This document shows positions 1-7,082 of a DNA stretch of 13,742 nucleotides, piece after piece. The stretch comes from an uncultured Bacteroidales bacterium. Its GTDB lineage: Bacteria; Bacteroidota; Bacteroidia; Bacteroidales; Muribaculaceae. The notes beneath the pieces were generated by a model. The model did no database searches and had not been told where the DNA came from. It saw nothing but the letters and a program-made list of their open reading frames with translations. Positions within the stretch are counted from its first letter, which is position 1. Each line of letters begins with the position of its first letter. Location of the stretch: contig USHH01000041.1 of the NCBI GenBank assembly GCA_900554345.1, positions 1 to 13,742 on the forward strand. Direction: 5' to 3'. Both the position numbers and the translations under genes were made by a program.

Positions 1-866
1 CTGGCGGGGAGCGTCGGCATGGCTCCGTTGCGTGTGCAGACGAAAGCCGAGGTCTCCACTGCCTTGGCGTGGGCCTCTTCCACCGATTTCCCTTTGAGGA
101 GGCTGGCTATGAAGGCGCCCGTAAACGAGTCGCCGGCTCCCACGGTGTCGGCCACCTCCACCTTCGGCGTAGGCCGGAACGACACGTGTCCCGGGGTGAA
201 GACATAGCTGCCGTTGATGCCGCACGTCAGGATCAGCATCCGCAGATTGTATTTTCCGAGCAGAATCCAGCACTTGTCCTGAAGGTCGATGCCCGGATAG
301 CCGAACATGCGGCTCACGGCCACGAGCTCCTCGTCGTTTATCTTAAGGATGTTGCATCGCGTCATCGAGTCGCACAGGGTCTCCTTCGTATAGAATCCCT
401 GGCGGAGATTGACGTCAAACACTATCAGCGTGTCGTCGCGCCTCGGCATGGCGTCGAGAAACGCGCCGATGGTCTCTCTCGACACCACGTTGCGCTGGGC
501 AAGGGAGCCGAAGCATACAGCGCGGGTCTTGCGCGCCAGCTGCTCGAGGGCATCCGTGTAGGGGATGTTGTCCCAGGCCACATTCTCCTTGATGTCGTAT
601 TGCGGTATGCCGGCCTGGTCGATCTCGACCTGAACCGTGCCGGTGGGGTAGGGCACTTCCGCAATCAGCTGGTTGAGTCCCTTCGATGTGAAATTCTCCA
701 CTATCTCCTTGCCGAGGGGGTCGGCGCCGACGGCGCTCACCACACAGCTCGGAAGCCCGAACTGGCTCACATGATATGCGAAATTGGCCGGGGCGCCCCC
801 TATCTTCTTTCCTTCGGGAAGCACGTCCCACAGTGCCTCTCCCATTCCTACTACATAGTCTTTCAT
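1..866 (-). CDS. PfkB-family carbohydrate kinase, probable fructokinase (3' end cut by window edge)
   Basis: Cytoplasmic sugar kinase that would phosphorylate fructose with ATP. The ATG lies at 866-864 and the frame stays open for 288 codons to the left edge, so only the last few residues are missing (family members are about 295-310 aa). Seen: an N-terminal substrate-binding motif GGAPANFAYH at residues 23-32, and the C-terminal PfkB signature DTVGAGDSF, with anion-hole GAGD at 243-246 and D246 as the expected catalytic base. The GGAPANFA form is typical of bacterial fructokinases rather than ribokinases, and the neighbours (GH32, sugar MFS) support fructose as substrate. It lies 28 bp after the MFS stop, so it is probably the last or a late gene of the GH32 operon. 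The substrate is inferred from motif and context; 2-keto-3-deoxygluconate or another hexose is less likely. Confidence 0.9.
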   Translation of the reverse strand, partial: MKDYVVGMGEALWDVLPEGKKIGGAPANFAYHVSQFGLPSCVVSAVGADPLGKEIVENFTSKGLNQLIAEVPYPTGTVQVEIDQAGIPQYDIKENVAWDNIPYTDALEQLARKTRAVCFGSLAQRNVVSRETIGAFLDAMPRRDDTLIVFDVNLRQGFYTKETLCDSMTRCNILKINDEELVAVSRMFGYPGIDLQDKCWILLGKYNLRMLILTCGINGSYVFTPGHVSFRPTPKVEVADTVGAGDSFTGAFIASLLKGKSVEEAHAKAVETSAFVCTRNGAMPTLPA

Positions 867-894
867 GACTTATATCCGTTGTTTTGTCGATTTA

Positions 895-2073
895 TTACTT
901 TTTGATTTTTAAGGTATAATAGAGCAGATATGCCACGCCGGCCGTCATTACGGCCACGGCTCCCGACTGCCCTGCGGCATCGGCGGCGAAACCCATCGCG
1001 AGGGGGAAGACCGTGCCTCCGAAGAGCCCCATGATCATAAGACCCGAGACCTCGTTCCTCTCCTTTGGCGAATAGATGAGCGCCTGAGAGAAAACAATCG
1101 AGAAGACGTTGGAGTTTCCGAAGCCAATGAGCGCGAGCGCCGTGTAGATTGCGGGGAGTGTGTCGCAGACGAAGAGCATCCCCATGGCCGCGAGCATCAT
1201 CGCCACGCTGATGGCGAAGAATATCTTCTGCGACATGGCTCGGAGTATGAACGCGCCGAGAAGGCATCCGGCCGTGCGGAATATGAAATACACGCTGGTG
1301 GCGAATCCCGCTTCCTCAAGAGGCAGCCCGAGACGCTCCATGATGATTTTCGGGGCTGTGGTATTGGTGCCCACGTCTATCCCGACATGACACATGATGC
1401 CGAGGAAGCAGAGGAGTATGAACGGTCGCCCGAGCAGGCGGAGGCATTCACCGATGCCCGAACCCCTGTCGGGACGTTCCTCTTCGATGGGGGTGGCGCC
1501 CAGAGCCGATATGGCAAGGAAGCTGACTATGGCGTAGATCGCGAAGAGTGAGCGCCAGCCCAGTCCGAAGGTGGGCAGATAGGTGGTGGCTCCCCATGCC
1601 GCGATGATCGGCGCCAGGAAGGAGGCTATGGCTTTCACAAACTGTCCGAATGTCAGCGTCGAGGCGAGTCGGTCGCTGCTGATGAGGTTGGTCACCAGCG
1701 GATTGAGCGAGGTCTGCATCACGGCGTTGCCGATGCCGAGCAGGGAGAAGGAGACGAGCATCACAACGTAGCTGTCGCCCGATAGGGGGATGAGGAGCGA
1801 CAGGGCGGTGATGGCGAGGCTTATGAGCACTGTCCGCTTGCGTCCGATACGGTTCATAAGCATGCCTGTGGGAACTGAGAAAATCAGAAACCAGAAGAAT
1901 ACGAGCGACGGGAAGAGGTTGGCCTGGGTGTCGGTGAGCGACAGGTCTTTCTGCACGTAGTTGGAAGCGGTGCCCACGAGGTCTACGAATCCCATGGCGA
2001 AGAAGCATAGCATCACCGGCAGAATCTGAATCAGGGCCGATTTGCGGTCTCTGGCTATAGTCTGTGTCATCAT
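895..2073 (-). CDS. MFS sugar transporter, FucP/FHS-like, probable fructose importer
   Basis: A 392-aa inner-membrane protein with about 12 hydrophobic segments, the usual length for the fucose/glucose/galactose:H+ symporter group of the major facilitator superfamily. The first segment spans about residues 14-36. Between TM2 and TM3 lies the basic MFS loop motif RIGRKR at 75-80, preceded by the LTDTQANLFPSLVFF pattern that resembles FucP-type proteins. The chain ends in a lysine-rich cytoplasmic tail (LKIKK). The start is one of two adjacent ATG codons (2073 or 2070). It follows the GH32 stop by 19 bp and precedes the kinase by 28 bp, so co-transcription is likely. The equivalent position in the B. 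thetaiotaomicron fructan locus is held by an MFS fructose transporter (BT1758). Transport of fructose from periplasm to cytoplasm is inferred from this context; the sequence alone shows only a sugar-type MFS. Confidence 0.87.
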   Translation of the reverse strand: MMTQTIARDRKSALIQILPVMLCFFAMGFVDLVGTASNYVQKDLSLTDTQANLFPSLVFFWFLIFSVPTGMLMNRIGRKRTVLISLAITALSLLIPLSGDSYVVMLVSFSLLGIGNAVMQTSLNPLVTNLISSDRLASTLTFGQFVKAIASFLAPIIAAWGATTYLPTFGLGWRSLFAIYAIVSFLAISALGATPIEEERPDRGSGIGECLRLLGRPFILLCFLGIMCHVGIDVGTNTTAPKIIMERLGLPLEEAGFATSVYFIFRTAGCLLGAFILRAMSQKIFFAISVAMMLAAMGMLFVCDTLPAIYTALALIGFGNSNVFSIVFSQALIYSPKERNEVSGLMIMGLFGGTVFPLAMGFAADAAGQSGAVAVMTAGVAYLLYYTLKIKK

Positions 2074-2092
2074 GTTGGTAGGGGAGATGTTG

Positions 2093-3943
2093 TTATTTCG
2101 TTTTCAGTGAGTATATTTTCAGGTTTTCGAGTTTTGCCTTGCCGCCGGCGGCGGAGATACGCAGGGTGGTGTAAGGCGCCTCGGGAAACACGAGGTTGGT
2201 CATCACGAACTTTCCGTCGTTGCCGAAAAGCTCGATGCTTGAGCGGTCGATGAAGATGCGCAGCCTGATTTCTCCGTTGTCCTCCCGTGTAGGAGCCACG
2301 GTCACAGCCGGAAAGCTCTCGCTGAAGTCCACGATACCGCTGCGGGTGCGGTCCATCGACATGGTACGGTCAGAGGCGTTGTAGGTCATAGTCACCTGGT
2401 TGCCGGTGCTGTTGGATAGGGTGAGGGTCAGCGCGTCGGCGTCACGGGCGTTGAGCGTGGCCTCGATCTCGCATATACCGCCGTTCTCTTTCGGAAGTGG
2501 GAACTCGCGTGTCTTTCCGCCGAGCGACACGTTTTTAGCGTTGGCCGTTGTCTTGCCGCGCAGGGTGAGGAGCTCGGGCGAAGGTGCGCTCGAGGCGTAG
2601 GTCTGGCCGTCGTCGCCGTGGAAGAGGCCGATCTCGCGCGGCAGCGTGTTGGCGCTGCGGTATTGCATCGTGGGCACGTCGGCCGCATACTGCCAGTTGC
2701 TCATCCAGCCGATAGCCGTGCGGCGCCCCTCCGGCGCTCCGCTCCAGCTCACAAGCGCGTAGTTGTCTTTGCCGTAGTCGAGCCATTTGGTGGCTATCTT
2801 CCCGGTTGCGTCGGTATCGGCCTTGAAGGTGTGGCCGTCCCAGTCGCCGGTGAAATACTGTATGCCTGATCCGCCGAAAGGTCCCCCGGGATTGATGTTG
2901 CAGATCAATACCCATTTCTTCTCGCCGGTGCCCTCTACGGGTAGCTCGAAGAGGTCGGGACATTCCCACACCCCGTCCTGCGCGCCCTCACCCTTGCCGA
3001 AGGCGCTGCGCAGCGTCCAGCTCTTGAGGTCGGGGGAGGTGAAGAAGAGCATCTCGCGGTCTAGGGCGTGGGCCAGCACGAGGTTCCATTCATCGGTCTC
3101 GGGGTTCCAGAACATATTCGGGTCTCTGGCCTCGCTTTCGAGAGTGAGCACGGGATTGGCGGGATTGACGTCGAAGGTCATGCCGTTGTCGGTGCTTGAG
3201 GCGAGGCTCTGCATCTGGCTGGTGCCGGCCGAGGTGTAGAGTGCTATCACGGCGTCATTGCCGAAGCCGGCGGTGCCCTGGTGATCCACCACGCAGCTGC
3301 CGCTGAAGATGGAGCCGAGTCCGTCGGGCCGAAGCGCCACGGGCTCGTGGTGCCAGTTCACGAGGTCGGTGGAGGTGGAGTGTCCCCAGCTCATGTTCTG
3401 CCATTTCGACCCGTAAGGATTGTATTGATAGTAAAGGTGCCATACACCGTCTTTGTAGAACATGCCGTTGGGGTCGTTCATCCATCCGTAGAGGGGTGTG
3501 TGGTGGAATGCCGGGCGGTATTTCGTTTCACGGTCGGAGGCGTCGACGGTGTCGGTCAGTGTGATGCCTTTCCAGCACACGTCTTCTTTTGCCTCGCGCA
3601 CGGATCCGCGTCCCTGAGGCGTCACTACGTCGAGGATCACGTGCTTTCCTTTATATGGCGTCAGGTCGAAGGGAACCGTATAGTCGGTCTTCGTCTTCGC
3701 GAGGCGCACGTAGATGGTCTCGGCGATTTTTCCGTCGGCCAGGATATTGATGCGGGCGTCGTCTTCCGACTCCTGCACCGGCAGCAGCAGGTATCCATGC
3801 TGTCCGTCTGTCCTCACGAGGGTGTTGTTGACTCCGAGGTGGTCGATCTCGATACCTTCCTCCGCATGGAGTGTTGCCGCCGGAGCCATCAGGAGCGCGC
3901 CGGCTGTCGCGATGCCTTTCAATCTGTTTTGTATGTGTTTCAT
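2093..3943 (-). CDS. GH32 fructanase (exo-acting levanase/inulinase-type beta-fructosidase), secreted
   Basis: A 616-aa glycoside hydrolase family 32 protein that hydrolyses beta-fructosidic bonds in fructans or sucrose. Residues 1-27 form a signal peptide ending near TLHA/EEG, with no lipobox cysteine, so a periplasmic location is expected rather than the cell surface. Residues about 28-140 form an N-terminal beta-rich domain found on Bacteroidales GH32 enzymes (probably the DUF4980 type). The five-bladed propeller starts near 143 and carries all three catalytic motifs: WMNDPNG at 154-160 (nucleophile D157), RDP at 273-275 (transition-state stabiliser D274) and ECP at 327-329 (acid/base E327), plus FSGS at 213-216. 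The C-terminal beta-sandwich includes the typical IDRSSIELFGNDG stretch. The catalytic set is intact. It is first in the minus-strand operon. The linkage preferred (beta-2,1 or beta-2,6) cannot be read from the sequence; exo action is inferred from periplasmic location and single-copy context. Confidence 0.95.
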   Translation of the reverse strand: MKHIQNRLKGIATAGALLMAPAATLHAEEGIEIDHLGVNNTLVRTDGQHGYLLLPVQESEDDARINILADGKIAETIYVRLAKTKTDYTVPFDLTPYKGKHVILDVVTPQGRGSVREAKEDVCWKGITLTDTVDASDRETKYRPAFHHTPLYGWMNDPNGMFYKDGVWHLYYQYNPYGSKWQNMSWGHSTSTDLVNWHHEPVALRPDGLGSIFSGSCVVDHQGTAGFGNDAVIALYTSAGTSQMQSLASSTDNGMTFDVNPANPVLTLESEARDPNMFWNPETDEWNLVLAHALDREMLFFTSPDLKSWTLRSAFGKGEGAQDGVWECPDLFELPVEGTGEKKWVLICNINPGGPFGGSGIQYFTGDWDGHTFKADTDATGKIATKWLDYGKDNYALVSWSGAPEGRRTAIGWMSNWQYAADVPTMQYRSANTLPREIGLFHGDDGQTYASSAPSPELLTLRGKTTANAKNVSLGGKTREFPLPKENGGICEIEATLNARDADALTLTLSNSTGNQVTMTYNASDRTMSMDRTRSGIVDFSESFPAVTVAPTREDNGEIRLRIFIDRSSIELFGNDGKFVMTNLVFPEAPYTTLRISAAGGKAKLENLKIYSLKTK

Positions 3944-4013
3944 GTCGTGTGGTGTTTTTGTGGTTGGTCCGATGTCGCGTCATGTCATCGGCTGCCGTTT
4001 CTGTTAGGCGTCA

Positions 4014-4021
4014 CAAAACTA
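4014..4021 (-). promoter_or_regulatory. Candidate -7 box of the GH32-MFS-kinase operon (TAGTTTTG)
   Basis: Read on the minus strand this is TAGTTTTG, an exact fit to the Bacteroidota -7 consensus TAnnTTTG. It would place the transcript start near 4007 and give a leader of roughly 60 nt before the GH32 ATG. No good TTTG -33 element is found at the usual 19-20 bp spacing, which suits a promoter that needs an activator. Confidence 0.5.
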
Positions 4022-4036
4022 CAACAATCCCTGCTG

Positions 4037-4057
4037 TCGTGCTATGAAATTTCGTGC
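4037..4057 (-). promoter_or_regulatory. Candidate operator: two direct GCACGA repeats upstream of the GH32 operon
   Basis: On the minus strand GCACGA occurs twice in the same orientation (4057-4052 and 4042-4037), with a 15-nt period and an AT-rich spacer between. Direct repeats spaced about one and a half helical turns apart are what an AraC-type output domain would bind. The distal copy starts 36 nt upstream of the TA of the -7 box, the same distance as the GCACGA motif at the susC-like promoter. The activity as an operator is inferred. Confidence 0.4.
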
Positions 4058-4099
4058 AATTCGTATTATAAATGTTGCAAAGCCCTATATTTGATGGTT

Positions 4100-4135
4100 T
4101 TTGCACTGTCTTTTATGGAATTATGAGTAATTTTG
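4100..4135 (+). promoter_or_regulatory. Candidate promoter of the hybrid two-component regulator (TAATTTTG)
   Basis: TAATTTTG at 4128-4135 fits TAnnTTTG, with TTTG at 4100-4103 upstream. The 24-bp spacer is longer than the usual 19-20, so the -33 element is doubtful. The leader would be about 23 nt. The 15 bases from 4128 match 13 of 15 bases of the divergent GH32 promoter, which supports this box over a second TATATTTG at 4086-4093 that lacks any -33 partner. Confidence 0.45.
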
Positions 4136-4164
4136 TGTCGCCCTTGTGAAAAACCGGGTATATC

Positions 4165-6915
4165 ATGGATGGAAATAAATTGCGGATACTGATATGTTGG
4201 ATATTGATCCTGCCGCTGCTCATCGCGGGGTGCGGCAGGGAGAAGGTCTATAGGATAGGCGTGTCTCAGTGCAGTCAGGACGACTGGCGCAGCAAGATGA
4301 ACGACGAGATAGAGCGTGAGATGATGTTTCACGAAGACGCCGAGGTGGAGATCCGCTCGGCCGACGACGACAACGGGCGCCAGATCGCCGACATCCGCTA
4401 TTTCGTCGACAACTGCTTCGACATCATCATAGTGTCGCCCAACGAGGCGGCGGCCTTGACTCCGGTGATCCGCGAGGTGTATGAGAGCGGAATGCCGGTG
4501 ATCATCTTCGACCGCAATGTCACCGACTCCAGCTATACAGCCCGCATCGGAGTCGACGACGAGGGTCTTGGCCGCTCGGCCGCCCACTACGCCCTTCATC
4601 TCAAGGGGCCGGGCACCAGGGCTGTGGAGATCTACGGGCTTCCCGGCTCCACTCCGGCAGAAGGGCGCCATAGGGGATTCGCCGCCGAGTTTGCCAAAGA
4701 GGGTGGCATACTTGCGGGTAGCATCCCGGGCAACTGGAATAAGGAGGACGCCATGCCGGCTCTTGACTCCATGCTGCGGACCCGCGCCGACATCGGGCTG
4801 ATTTTCGCACACAACGACCGTATGGCGATCGGAGCCTCCGAGGTGGCCCGGCGTCTCGGCCGCGATGATATAAATATAATAGGTATCGACGCGGCTCCCA
4901 ACATAGGCATCAAGGCCGTGGCCGACAGTGTGATCGACGCTACATTTCTATATCCCACCGAGGGACACCGCCTCATCCGCACCGCGCTCGCCATCCTCAA
5001 GGGTGAGCCTTACGAGCGAGAGACAATCCTGCCGGTCTCCTCAGCGGTCGACCTCAGCAACGCCGACGTGCTCCTGCTCCAGAACGAGACCCTCAGGGAG
5101 GAGACCGGCAAGATGAAATTCCTCAAAGGGCGCATCGATGACTACTGGGCGCAGCATTCCTCCCAGACGTCGCTCTTCTACGCCAGCATCGCCATCATCG
5201 TGCTCCTGTTCGGCGTGGTTTTCCTTATCCTGCGTGTCTTCTGGCAGCATAAGCGTCATCAGGAGACCCTCATGCGGCAGAACAGTGAGCTTGAGGAGCA
5301 GCGCGACAAGCAGAAGGAGCTCAACGAGCGCCTGCAGGAAGCCACTCAGTCGAAGCTGATGTTTTTCACCAATGTCTCCCACGACCTTCGTACTCCGCTG
5401 ACGCTCATCGCCGAACCGGTGGCCCAGCTCGCCGCCGCCTCCAACCTCACTCCTCAGCAGCACACCCTTATGAAGATTGCCGACAAGAATGTCAGGATAC
5501 TCCAGCGGCTCATAAATCAGATTCTTGATTTCCGGAAATACGAGAACGGGCGCCTCGACCTCCATCTCGCGGAGATCGACTTCGGAAAGGCCCTCTCCGA
5601 CTGGATGGAGTCGTTCTATTCCATCGCCCGAAAGCGCGACATCTCGCTGACGCTCGAGACTCCCTCCGACGGAAAGACGATATCGCTTTCGGTCGATGTC
5701 GAGAAGATGGAGAGGGTGTTTTTCAATCTGCTCTCCAACGCTTTCAAATACACTCCCGACAACGGCGCCATCACCGTTAGCTACCGTGAGGAGGGCGGCA
5801 ATCTGATTATGAGTGTGGCCGACACCGGCTGCGGCATCAGCGGCCGCGACCTCGGCAATATCTTCGACCGCTTCTTCCAGGTCGACCGCATCCATCCCAA
5901 GGGCTCCGGCATCGGGCTCTCCCTCACCAAGGCCTTCGTGGAGCTGCACGGAGGCAGGATAGAGGTGGAGAGCGAGCCGGGCAAAGGTTCCGTCTTCACG
6001 GTCACGCTTCCGGTGGTTCACACTGACGCTCCCGCCGAGGCCCCCGGCAAATCGATATCGGGAAGCGATGTGGAGGCAGAGCTCGACGACGTGGAGGCCG
6101 ACATCGCTTTCAGCGACGACCGTCCCCTCGTGCTTGTCATCGACGACAACCGCGACATCCGGCAGCTCGTGGGCGAGCTCCTCTCCTCCGACTACAATGT
6201 GCTGACGGCCTCTGACGGCGCGGCGGGCATCAGGAAGGCCATGAAATACGTTCCCGACCTTGTGGTCTGCGATGTGATGATGCCTGTGATGGACGGCCTC
6301 GAATGTTGCCGGCGGCTTAAGGAGGAGGTCACCACGTCCCATGTGCCGGTGTTGATGCTTACGGCCTGCTCCATGGACGAGCAGCGCGTGCAAGGCTACG
6401 ACAGCGGTGCCGACGGCTACATGTCGAAGCCGTTCAGCGCCGGCGTGCTGAGGGCACGCTGCGCCAGCCTCATCGCCAACCGCAGGCGCATAAAGAAGCT
6501 ATGGCTCTCCGAGACTCCACGCAAAGCGGAGGAGAAAGCGCCAGAAAAGGGAGCCGGCGCCAGGCAGAAGCTTCCGGCATCCGACATCGACAATGAATTC
6601 TACACCCGTTTTCTCGACATCTTCCGGGAGGAGATGGGCAATTCGGAGCTCAGCGTCGACTCCCTCGCCTCGAGGATGGGGCTCGAGCGCACCCAGTTCT
6701 ACCGCAAGATAAAGGCGCTCACCAACTATTCCCCGGTGGAGCTCATGCGCAATCTGCGTCTGCGGCAGGCCCGCCAGCTCCTCATGTCGTCGGAGAAATC
6801 GGTCAGTGAGATCGCCTACGAGGTGGGCTTCTCGACTCCTGCCTATTTCACCAAGTGCTACCGCGAGGCCTACGGCGAGACGCCGACCGAGACGCGCGGC
6901 AAAGTCAAGGGATAG
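4165..6915 (+). CDS. Hybrid two-component system sensor/regulator (HTCS) with periplasmic sugar-binding domain, BT1754-like
   Basis: A 916-aa inner-membrane protein that joins sensing, phosphorelay and DNA binding in one chain. Order: N-terminal hydrophobic segment 7-23; periplasmic substrate-binding domain of the LacI/ribose-binding type, about 27-310; transmembrane helix about 338-359; coiled coil about 365-395; histidine kinase with phosphoacceptor H406 in SHDLRTP, N-box NLLSNAFKYT at 521-530, DTGCGIS at 553-559 and GSGIGLSL at 580-587; receiver domain 654-770 with acidic pair D660/D661, phosphoacceptor D703, T733 and K755; AraC-type helix-turn-helix 810-916 ending GFSTPAYFTKCYRE. All key residues are present. 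A ribose-binding-like sensor differs from the beta-propeller sensors of most HTCS proteins and matches the fructose-sensing B. thetaiotaomicron BT1754, which fits the divergent GH32. Fructose as ligand is inferred. It probably activates both the GH32 operon and susC/susD. Confidence 0.95.
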   Translation: MDGNKLRILICWILILPLLIAGCGREKVYRIGVSQCSQDDWRSKMNDEIEREMMFHEDAEVEIRSADDDNGRQIADIRYFVDNCFDIIIVSPNEAAALTPVIREVYESGMPVIIFDRNVTDSSYTARIGVDDEGLGRSAAHYALHLKGPGTRAVEIYGLPGSTPAEGRHRGFAAEFAKEGGILAGSIPGNWNKEDAMPALDSMLRTRADIGLIFAHNDRMAIGASEVARRLGRDDINIIGIDAAPNIGIKAVADSVIDATFLYPTEGHRLIRTALAILKGEPYERETILPVSSAVDLSNADVLLLQNETLREETGKMKFLKGRIDDYWAQHSSQTSLFYASIAIIVLLFGVVFLILRVFWQHKRHQETLMRQNSELEEQRDKQKELNERLQEATQSKLMFFTNVSHDLRTPLTLIAEPVAQLAAASNLTPQQHTLMKIADKNVRILQRLINQILDFRKYENGRLDLHLAEIDFGKALSDWMESFYSIARKRDISLTLETPSDGKTISLSVDVEKMERVFFNLLSNAFKYTPDNGAITVSYREEGGNLIMSVADTGCGISGRDLGNIFDRFFQVDRIHPKGSGIGLSLTKAFVELHGGRIEVESEPGKGSVFTVTLPVVHTDAPAEAPGKSISGSDVEAELDDVEADIAFSDDRPLVLVIDDNRDIRQLVGELLSSDYNVLTASDGAAGIRKAMKYVPDLVVCDVMMPVMDGLECCRRLKEEVTTSHVPVLMLTACSMDEQRVQGYDSGADGYMSKPFSAGVLRARCASLIANRRRIKKLWLSETPRKAEEKAPEKGAGARQKLPASDIDNEFYTRFLDIFREEMGNSELSVDSLASRMGLERTQFYRKIKALTNYSPVELMRNLRLRQARQLLMSSEKSVSEIAYEVGFSTPAYFTKCYREAYGETPTETRGKVKG

Positions 6916-6974
6916 ACAGGTATCCTGACTCCCTCCATGCGGAGCCTGCGATATATGTTGCGAAGAGTAGCATT

Positions 6975-7014
6975 AATCGTGCATCATCCGGTTTGTGATA
7001 GGTGATGCACGATT
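6975..7014. terminator. Perfect 12-bp inverted repeat between regulator and susC-like gene (terminator or operator)
   Basis: The arm AATCGTGCATCA at 6975-6986 is perfectly repeated in reverse complement at 7003-7014. A G-U and a C-G pair can extend the stem to 14, leaving a 12-nt loop. It begins 59 nt after the regulator stop codon and is followed by CTTTATATATT. It could be an intrinsic terminator, although the stem is only moderately GC-rich and the U tract is weak. The right arm also carries the GCACGA motif shared with the GH32 promoter, so it may instead be an operator dyad. Confidence 0.5.
7007..7012 (+). promoter_or_regulatory. Candidate operator half-site GCACGA upstream of the susC-like gene
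   Basis: GCACGA starts exactly 36 nt before the TA of the -7 box, the same offset as the distal copy before the GH32 operon. Around it, TGCACGA, then TT and ATA further on, are also kept in register between the two promoters. An inverted copy (TCGTGC) sits at 6977-6982 in the other arm of the hairpin. A clear second direct copy 15 nt downstream, as at the GH32 promoter, is not present here. Confidence 0.4.
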
Positions 7015-7042
7015 CTTTATATATTGAAACACAGTGGGTCGC

Positions 7043-7050
7043 TAATTTTG
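7043..7050 (+). promoter_or_regulatory. Candidate -7 box of the susC/susD operon (TAATTTTG)
   Basis: TAATTTTG fits TAnnTTTG exactly and is the same octamer as in the regulator promoter. Transcription would start near 7057, leaving about 26 nt of leader. It lies inside the longer open frame that begins at 7002 and so supports the ATG at 7083 as the real start. Only a weak ATTG at 7023-7026 stands where a -33 element might be. Confidence 0.55.
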
Positions 7051-7082
7051 CGCCAGGAATTTTAACCAAAACTACTGACAAC

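Noticed and set aside
69..905. 278-codon open frame on the plus strand at the left end
   Set aside because: It is antisense to the PfkB kinase, whose frame carries clear family motifs; the translation shows none.
4086..4093. TATATTTG as an alternative -7 box for the HTCS gene
   Set aside because: It fits TAnnTTTG but has no TTTG at a suitable distance upstream; the 4128 box is closer to the ATG and shares its start region with the GH32 promoter. A second start is not excluded.
3281..4126. 281-codon open frame on the plus strand, antisense to GH32 and running through the intergenic region
   Set aside because: The opposite strand has an intact GH32 with all catalytic residues, and this frame crosses the divergent promoters.
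5041..6393. 450-codon open frame on the minus strand, antisense to the HTCS gene
   Set aside because: It mirrors the high-GC, C/G-ending codons of the HTCS; the product is rich in His, Val and Gly with no domain, and the plus-strand frame holds complete kinase and receiver motifs.
7002..7082. Earlier in-frame start for the SusC protein
   Set aside because: It places 27 polar residues before a clean signal peptide, overlaps the hairpin and lies upstream of the -7 box.
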